DNA of 64,000 nt from Bacilli bacterium (GTDB lineage: Bacteria; Bacillota_I; Bacilli_A; RFN20; CAG-826): the NCBI GenBank assembly GCA_024408235.1, contig JAKSVF010000003.1, forward strand, positions 1-64,000, read 5' to 3'. Position 1 is the stretch's first letter; every line of letters begins with the position of its first letter. This document shows, one piece after another, positions 59,307 through 64,000 of this stretch. Below the pieces are notes generated by a model that worked only from the letters and a program-made list of their open reading frames with translations, had not been told where the DNA came from and ran no database searches. The translations under genes were made by a program, and so were the position numbers.

Positions 59307-62012
59307 TTATTCAACCCTCTTTCCGAAGAAGCAGTTTTTGATAGAGAACCAAATTCCAATTAAGAGAACTCCGCCGACGACTGAATCGATTGCTACCAAT
59401 CCCGGTTTCCACCACTGCCATGAGAGCTTTGTCTCATAGACGATAACTGCATCTGCTGGATCAGCGGATTCGTTATACGTAGCATTCTTATATAATGCGT
59501 GCGAGTATGAGTATGCAATCTGTTTGATAGCTTCTCTTGCTCTCCAAAGAAGTCTTGGAGATGATGATTGGTTAAGCGCTCTTCCAGCTGTCTGATAGCC
59601 ACCGAGATTGATGTTACCGCCAGCTCTCAAGTTAGCGCCGCCATCCATGTTTGTCTTGTTCTCTGTCATATCTGTGATGATCTGACCTTTGAAGCCCCAC
59701 TCACTTCTTAAGACACCTTGGATGAGAGCTTCGTTACCACCAGCCCAAATAGCGCCGGTTCTATTGAACGACGTCATCAATCCTGTTGAATCACCAAATT
59801 TGATAGCTTCTTCGAATGTTCTTAGATAGATTTCACGGAACGCCTGTTCAGTGCACCATGTATATAATCCCATTCTGTTGAAATCCTGATCGTTTAAAGC
59901 AAAATGCTTTACGAATGAAGTCTTTCCATAGACGCCTAAGCCTCTAATGATGTTTCCAACGACTCTACCTGATAAATATGGGTCTTCTGACTGATATCCT
60001 GAGTTACGTCCACCGAATGGAGATCTGTGAATATTACATGCTGGAGAATAAAGAGCATCTTTTCCTGCAGGACCCATGTCGTTTCCTTCAGATTTACCAA
60101 ACATATAGGCAAGTGTCTGGTTCCAAGTCTGGGCTAAAACTGTTGATCCTGGATAACCAACGCAGCTTGTATTTGGAGCCATATGTCCGTTACCAACTTG
60201 TGAAGCACCTTCAGCGTGTTGGAATGCACCATCTTCATTTGTTCTTAGACCGATTGCTTCAATACCAGGGCACTTATACTGTGTGTCCATCGTCAAAATC
60301 TTCTGGGCCTGCGCAAATGGAACCTGATCAAGAACATCTTCCCATCTCTCATCATCGTAATTAGCAGCTAACTCATAGCCTAATTCGGTTAAAGCGCCAC
60401 CTTCCATAAGTTTTAAGTCACCACTAGCGTCCCATGTTGGCTTATCGGTTCTTACCGCTTCGCCAAAGTAATCAACCATTGCATCATCCCATGCATCAAG
60501 TGTTGAACCGGATGACATGCTGTAGCAGCTATTTGATGCCACTCTGCCGTTAGCTCTTTTTAAGAGCTTATCGTTCCAAGGTTTGTCATCTTCGACTTTT
60601 GTAAGGAGCTCAGGGAAATTATCACGGTGAATATATTCAATATCCTGATCGACTGATGATCCATCGATTGGACACTCTTCATATGCGGTGTCGCCGGTGA
60701 ATCTATTCTCAACTGTGTTGCCTGTCTTTTCGTCCTCTGTGATAAGGAGATCGGAATCAAGGTGATATGTGATTGTGTTCTTATCCATATCTTTTTTGTT
60801 ATGAGCGTCGGTTTGGAGTCTTAACTCATAATCACCCATCTCCATCTCATAACCTTCGAATCCGTTGCCGTTTGCATCGTAGCAGTCATATGACTTGAAT
60901 TCTTTGGTCTCGACATCAATTGTGAGGTTTGTTGTCTGATCAGGCTGTAATTCAGGAGTCTTTGCATAAGCAACGAGCTTTACCTCAGACTTCTCAATAC
61001 CACCTTTGTAATATGGGGCATTTAAATAGACCTGAACTGTATCTTTACCAGCTACTGTACCTGTATTCTTGACCTGGACTGTAAGAGTGATCTTTTCTTT
61101 GTTATCCACAAGCGGTTCACTTTCAGGTTTGCTTGATTCGATGAATTTCCAATCGAATGTGGTGTAGGACATGCCATATCCGAATGGGAATTGGACGACG
61201 TTTTCATATCCACCATATTCGGCTGTATCCCAGAATCCTTCTGCATCAGCGGTCTCAAACCAACGATAACCAACGTAGATGCCTTCTGTGTATTCAACAT
61301 AGACAGATGTTCTGTAGAACGCATTACCTCCAGCTCCCATTGTTGTGCATGAGCTTGGTGCACCAGTGTATTTATGAGTGAATTTTGAGTTACCTCTAAA
61401 GTATGTGACATTATTTCTAAAATCGTAAGGGATTGTGTCTGTTAAATGTCCAGATGGAGAAGCATCACCCCAAAGGATTTCAGGGATCGATAAAGCACCC
61501 TGAACACCTGTTGCTCCAACGCTGATACATGCATCGATACCTTCAATATCGTCAAGATAATCAAGCATCATTGTGTTGGTTGAGTTAATAACAACGACAA
61601 CGTTCTCGAAATCTTTTGCAAGCTGTCTAATCGTGTATTCTTCTTCTGTTGAGATTTCTAAGTACGTTCTTGTGTTGTCTGTTGGCTGTCCTTCGCACTT
61701 TGTCTGATAGTGAGGGCAGTCTGAGTTTTCTCCTGCATGTCTTGACACAACGAAGAATGCAGTTGAGGAGAAATCAAGAGCTCTTTCATAGATTTCTTGA
61801 TATTCAGTGCTACTTTCAAGGCTAGGTTCTCTAACCTGATAGAAAGTGTCGAAAGGTGCCATAATGGTGTTTGAGTCACCTTCCGCCTTATGCCATTTAG
61901 TGTAATAAGCTGGAAGCTCACTATTAACTTCAATTCCGTATTTAGTAAGATCCTCATTCAAGTTGTATGAGGTTTGACCATCCATTCCAACTCTTTCGGA
62001 TCCAGACGACAT
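59307..62012 (-). CDS. GH3 beta-glucosidase-like enzyme, permuted domain order, 5' end cut by the repeat
   Basis: Open frame of 901 residues. The GH3 C-terminal (alpha/beta sandwich) domain comes first (VVVVINSTNTMMLDYLDD, GDASPSGHLTDTIPYDF), then a fibronectin-III-like domain (LTVQVKNTGTVAGKDTVQVY), then the GH3 N-terminal barrel (SPACNIHRSPFGGRNSGYQS, SFVKHFALNDQD, nucleophile Asp in GFKGQIITDMTENK near residue 800), then a membrane helix near 870-890. This permuted order is known from Butyrivibrio and Ruminococcus enzymes. The expected N-terminal anchor and first part of the domain are missing: the frame enters the 35-bp repeat and meets a stop. The ATG at 62012 has no ribosome site, so expression is doubtful. 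Confidence 0.75.
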   Translation of the reverse strand: MSSGSERVGMDGQTSYNLNEDLTKYGIEVNSELPAYYTKWHKAEGDSNTIMAPFDTFYQVREPSLESSTEYQEIYERALDFSSTAFFVVSRHAGENSDCPHYQTKCEGQPTDNTRTYLEISTEEEYTIRQLAKDFENVVVVINSTNTMMLDYLDDIEGIDACISVGATGVQGALSIPEILWGDASPSGHLTDTIPYDFRNNVTYFRGNSKFTHKYTGAPSSCTTMGAGGNAFYRTSVYVEYTEGIYVGYRWFETADAEGFWDTAEYGGYENVVQFPFGYGMSYTTFDWKFIESSKPESEPLVDNKEKITLTVQVKNTGTVAGKDTVQVYLNAPYYKGGIEKSEVKLVAYAKTPELQPDQTTNLTIDVETKEFKSYDCYDANGNGFEGYEMEMGDYELRLQTDAHNKKDMDKNTITYHLDSDLLITEDEKTGNTVENRFTGDTAYEECPIDGSSVDQDIEYIHRDNFPELLTKVEDDKPWNDKLLKRANGRVASNSCYSMSSGSTLDAWDDAMVDYFGEAVRTDKPTWDASGDLKLMEGGALTELGYELAANYDDERWEDVLDQVPFAQAQKILTMDTQYKCPGIEAIGLRTNEDGAFQHAEGASQVGNGHMAPNTSCVGYPGSTVLAQTWNQTLAYMFGKSEGNDMGPAGKDALYSPACNIHRSPFGGRNSGYQSEDPYLSGRVVGNIIRGLGVYGKTSFVKHFALNDQDFNRMGLYTWCTEQAFREIYLRTFEEAIKFGDSTGLMTSFNRTGAIWAGGNEALIQGVLRSEWGFKGQIITDMTENKTNMDGGANLRAGGNINLGGYQTAGRALNQSSSPRLLWRAREAIKQIAYSYSHALYKNATYNESADPADAVIVYETKLSWQWWKPGLVAIDSVVGGVLLIGIWFSIKNCFFGKRVE

Positions 62013-62018
62013 GTAGTA

Positions 62019-62053
62019 CCCGTCACTTGCTCCAGTTGAAAGCTAACCCTCGA
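62019..62053 (+). repeat. Right copy of the 35-bp direct repeat (attR-like)
   Basis: Identical to 54534-54568. It is followed by GAAATCGGGGG in place of TAGAATCGGGGG, so it is a diverged homologue and not an exact duplication of the whole flank. Confidence 0.85.
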
Positions 62054-62073
62054 GAAATCGGGGGTTTTATTTT
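62047..62073 (+). terminator. Terminator remnant beside the right repeat
   Basis: CCCTCGA (62047-62053), loop GAAA, TCGGGGG (62058-62064), then TTTTATTTTG. It mirrors the tRNA-Gly terminator. Confidence 0.75.
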
Positions 62074-62125
62074 GTTTATTTGCATATTTTATTTTGACCA
62101 CTAGAAAGTCGTGGTGATTGCCAAA

Positions 62126-63187
62126 CTACAAGGAGTTTGTGTCGTCTTCGTCAAGATTGTTTAATTCTTCCTCAGCCTTTTTGATTTCCTCTTCGTAGCG
62201 CTTAGCCTCTTCTTCGGTGATCTGCTGATATCTTCTAAGTTGCTCAAGATTGTTTCTTGCAAGTTCTAGAGAATAGTCTCTGATTGATGGCATAAGGCCA
62301 AATGTTAAATCCTCTATGGAGTAGAAGAAGTATGGAAGGGAGAATGAAGCGAGAATGAGCCCAAACATAACCCCCGAGAACATCGAGAAAACGGTTGCGA
62401 TTAAATAATTATCGATTGACCCAAGGCTTATATAGCCAATAGATAGCATCACGAGCGCAGATATTACAACGCCTAAAATATATCCAATTCCAAGTAGTAA
62501 ATAAGGAATCCATGCGAATTTTGCGTATTTTTTTGTGTAATTCTTTCTATCTTTTTTTATCGCGCCTTTAAAAAGCATGTTGAACGCACGTTTATCAAGT
62601 GCCAAAGGCGATCCGTGCAAGATTGCAAGCGGAGCCGATGACAAGATAAGGTGAGAGAATGACATTGTGAACGCAAATCCTTCTACCAATTGAGCAGAGA
62701 TGACCATCTTGGCGATATCTGGAAATGTTAGGATGATCGCATTTATTCCCTCGGCAACAACATCCTCTTCGCTTATAGCCAAAAACTGCTCAAGGGAGTT
62801 TGAGAAGGAAGGAAAAGACATTCCAATACCAACATAGGCAAATACGAATATGGCGGTTATTCCGAGACCTATCAAAAGAGCAAAAAAGAACGATCTAATG
62901 ACTCTATAGCAACCTCTAAAAGGGCCCATTAGATATTTACCAAATGATGATGTGATTCCTTTGTTTGTGAATCCGATTCCCGCTTCAACATCAGCACATA
63001 TAACTTGTGTCGTGAATAATGCCGGAATTAGGAGAAATGGAATTGTGATATACATCGTTTCGGTTGCGATGATGGCTAGTCCGAAAACAATGATGACTGC
63101 CATAATGAAAATGACTGTCATAGGGAGATTCTTTGCAAAATATTTCCTGAACCTCTGCCCAGGAGTGAGGAGTTCGTCTTCTTTCAT
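62126..63187 (-). CDS. Multi-pass membrane protein of unknown function
   Basis: A 353-residue protein with about seven hydrophobic segments in the first 300 residues, for example VIFIMAVIIVFGLAIIATE near 25 and LIGLGITAIFVFAYVGIGMS near 110, and a charged coiled-coil-like tail (EEAKRYEEEIKKAEEELNNL). Family not recognised. It starts 2 bp after the upstream stop (63189), so it is an operon partner of the NERD-like and CdaA genes. Confidence 0.6.
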   Translation of the reverse strand: MKEDELLTPGQRFRKYFAKNLPMTVIFIMAVIIVFGLAIIATETMYITIPFLLIPALFTTQVICADVEAGIGFTNKGITSSFGKYLMGPFRGCYRVIRSFFFALLIGLGITAIFVFAYVGIGMSFPSFSNSLEQFLAISEEDVVAEGINAIILTFPDIAKMVISAQLVEGFAFTMSFSHLILSSAPLAILHGSPLALDKRAFNMLFKGAIKKDRKNYTKKYAKFAWIPYLLLGIGYILGVVISALVMLSIGYISLGSIDNYLIATVFSMFSGVMFGLILASFSLPYFFYSIEDLTFGLMPSIRDYSLELARNNLEQLRRYQQITEEEAKRYEEEIKKAEEELNNLDEDDTNSL

Positions 63188-63188
63188 A

Positions 63189-63818
63189 CTATTTCTCCTC
63201 TCCTACAGTATTGGAATCGTGAAGGTCCCAGATAACTTGCTTTAAGGTGCTATCTGAGAACGGTTTAACGTCATCCTCTTCATATTTTTTTATGACATAC
63301 TCAAGTTTGCTAACCGGAACAAGAATTGTTTCCCCTACTCCAGAATCAAGTCTCTGAACAAAGCAATCATCGTTAATGATAACGATTCCTCTAATGAATG
63401 ATTTGCTGATGCTCGTAGACATGCAAAAAGCATTGATTATGTCGTTGTTCACTTGTATCTGGTTTCTGAAATCAGATTTCTTTCCATCCTTGGAATAGAA
63501 GACCCAGATCTTATCATCTGAGCGTGCTTCAACCACTCCATTGAAATAACATTCAGAGATGAGATAGAGGTATTTATCTCCTCCAATGATATGGTTAATT
63601 ACACCGATTGCTCTGGTCCCGGATTTCACTTTAATGTTGTTAACAAGGTAGAAATCGAAATCATTGGCAACCTTTAAAACCTTCTTATAGAACATCTCAG
63701 GAGTCCTGTGCCTCCAGAGCCAATTCTTAATCGGAGTATAAAGGAACCACGCAATAAGAAGGCCACCAACAATGATGGCCGCTACAATATAGATTGTTAA
63801 TCTTACTTCGTAGGTCAT
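63189..63818 (-). CDS. Membrane-anchored protein with possible NERD-like domain
   Basis: A 209-residue protein with one N-terminal helix (about 7-27, IYIVAAIIVGGLLIAWFLY) and a soluble domain. The segment YLYLISECYFNGVVEARSDD followed by KIWVF and QIQVNNDIINAF follows the order of NERD (nuclease-related) domains (fIE, GxI, W, Q...). The match is weak and catalytic residues are not clear. It follows the cdaA gene by about 8 bp, so a role in c-di-AMP or membrane signalling is a guess. Confidence 0.55.
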   Translation of the reverse strand: MTYEVRLTIYIVAAIIVGGLLIAWFLYTPIKNWLWRHRTPEMFYKKVLKVANDFDFYLVNNIKVKSGTRAIGVINHIIGGDKYLYLISECYFNGVVEARSDDKIWVFYSKDGKKSDFRNQIQVNNDIINAFCMSTSISKSFIRGIVIINDDCFVQRLDSGVGETILVPVSKLEYVIKKYEEDDVKPFSDSTLKQVIWDLHDSNTVGEEK

Positions 63819-63826
63819 ATTCCCCT

Positions 63827-64000
63827 TTAGTCTTTCAATTTAGCTGGAGAATCCTGGCTTAAGATGTAATCGAGCTGCGATTTGAAAAGATCCTGAGGGA
63901 CAACATCCATCATAAGATCGTGGCAAATCGAGATCTTTGAGTTCTCTTCCGAAACAATAATGGTTACAGCGTCAGAGTTCTCAGAAATGCCCATGGCAGC
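63827..64000 (-). CDS. cdaA: Partial diadenylate cyclase CdaA (C-terminus only)
   Basis: The last 57 codons of a gene that runs off the right edge. The sequence AAMGISENSDAVTIIVSEEN matches the end of the DisA_N/DAC domain of CdaA, where RHRAAxGISExSDAxxIxVSEExG is typical. CdaA is a membrane enzyme that makes c-di-AMP, a regulator of potassium and osmotic balance. In most Firmicutes cdaR follows; here the next gene is the NERD-like protein. Confidence 0.8.
   Translation of the reverse strand, partial: AAMGISENSDAVTIIVSEENSKISICHDLMMDVVPQDLFKSQLDYILSQDSPAKLKD

Larger units (their letters stand above)
54534..62053. mobile_element. Genomic island bounded by tRNA-Gly direct repeats
   Basis: The 35-bp sequence covering the tRNA-Gly 3' end, CCA and the first half of its terminator (54534-54568) recurs exactly at 62019-62053. 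The two terminator arms beyond it differ, as expected for homologous attachment sites. Between lie a decayed stretch, a truncated zinc-ribbon gene, a broken repeat lipoprotein, a large lipoprotein, a membrane protein and a GH3 gene that begins inside the right repeat. No integrase is visible, so the element is decayed or cargo only. Length is about 7.5 kb. Confidence 0.7.

Noticed and set aside
54550-62018. An integrase or transposase inside the island
   Set aside because: None of the frames shows tyrosine-recombinase, serine-recombinase or DDE motifs.
1-64000. Use of TGA as Trp (Mycoplasma code)
   Set aside because: TGA ends clear genes such as the Tad ATPase and Trp is written TGG throughout.
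1-64000. rRNA, tmRNA, RNase P RNA or known riboswitches
   Set aside because: I recognised no conserved core of these RNAs. A covariance-model search would be needed to be sure.

Overview
The window comes from a low-to-moderate G+C, monoderm, anaerobic fermenter of the Bacillota, most likely a gut or rumen member of the Erysipelotrichia/RF39/RFN20-like Bacilli. The reasons are strong AGGAGG ribosome sites, many lipoproteins with a Cys lipobox, a trimeric NADH/ferredoxin [FeFe] hydrogenase, a minimal Gram-positive Tad locus and ferredoxin-type redox proteins. TGA is a normal stop (for example the end of the Tad ATPase gene), so this is not a code-4 Mycoplasma. The lineage is inferred from gene content only.

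Layout. 1-600: start of an AlbA_2/Schlafen-like gene and a repeat-rich control region. 0.6-6 kb: tRNA-Trp and a potassium uptake operon with two TrkH paralogues and two unusual RCK subunits. 6-9.5 kb: DUF5662, a Sir2 deacetylase, an MscS channel with a C-terminal FtsK-gamma-like winged helix, and a membrane protein. 9.6-17.4 kb: lipoprotein, Fe-S aldo/keto reductase, a two-gene membrane thiol/Fe-S redox module, oligoendopeptidase F and a PlsC-like acyltransferase. 17.5-24.6 kb: GH2 glycosidase, GPH sugar transporter, MATE exporter and a GNAT-MGMT fusion. 24.6-29.6 kb: tRNA-Glu, tRNA-Asn, acyl carrier protein and a minimal Tad pilus operon that includes a 47-residue pilin. 29.6-44.4 kb: guanylate kinase, two CNNM/CBS proteins, a large repeat protein, lipid kinase, CTP synthase, MBL hydrolase, aquaporin, thioredoxin-like lipoprotein, purine nucleoside phosphorylase, YerC-type regulator, and an ABC permease and binding protein divergent from a Crp/Fnr regulator. 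44.4-50.1 kb: HydABC, then a MarR-DegV operon with a clear double operator. 50.1-54.4 kb: a frameshifted nuclease-like gene, tRNA-Glu(CTC), an AT-rich TPR gene and GltX. 54.5-62.1 kb: an island between 35-bp direct repeats made of the tRNA-Gly 3' end and its terminator; its genes are surface or glycan related and several are broken. 62.1-64 kb: two membrane proteins and the end of the diadenylate cyclase CdaA.

How it fits together. HydABC recycles NADH and ferredoxin, the GPH/GH2 and GH3 genes point to glycan use, and CdaA at one end and the Trk/RCK operon at the other suggest c-di-AMP-linked potassium and turgor control, with MscS and aquaporin in the same physiology. The most distinctive items are the MscS-FtsK-gamma fusion, the CKEC membrane protein paired with a NapH-like/TlpA fusion, the GNAT-MGMT fusion, the split RCK pair, the seven-repeat membrane protein, the minimal Tad locus, the MarR double operator and the tRNA-Gly island. 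Two genes are each broken by what looks like loss of one A in a short A run, so an assembly error must be excluded before calling them natural pseudogenes.
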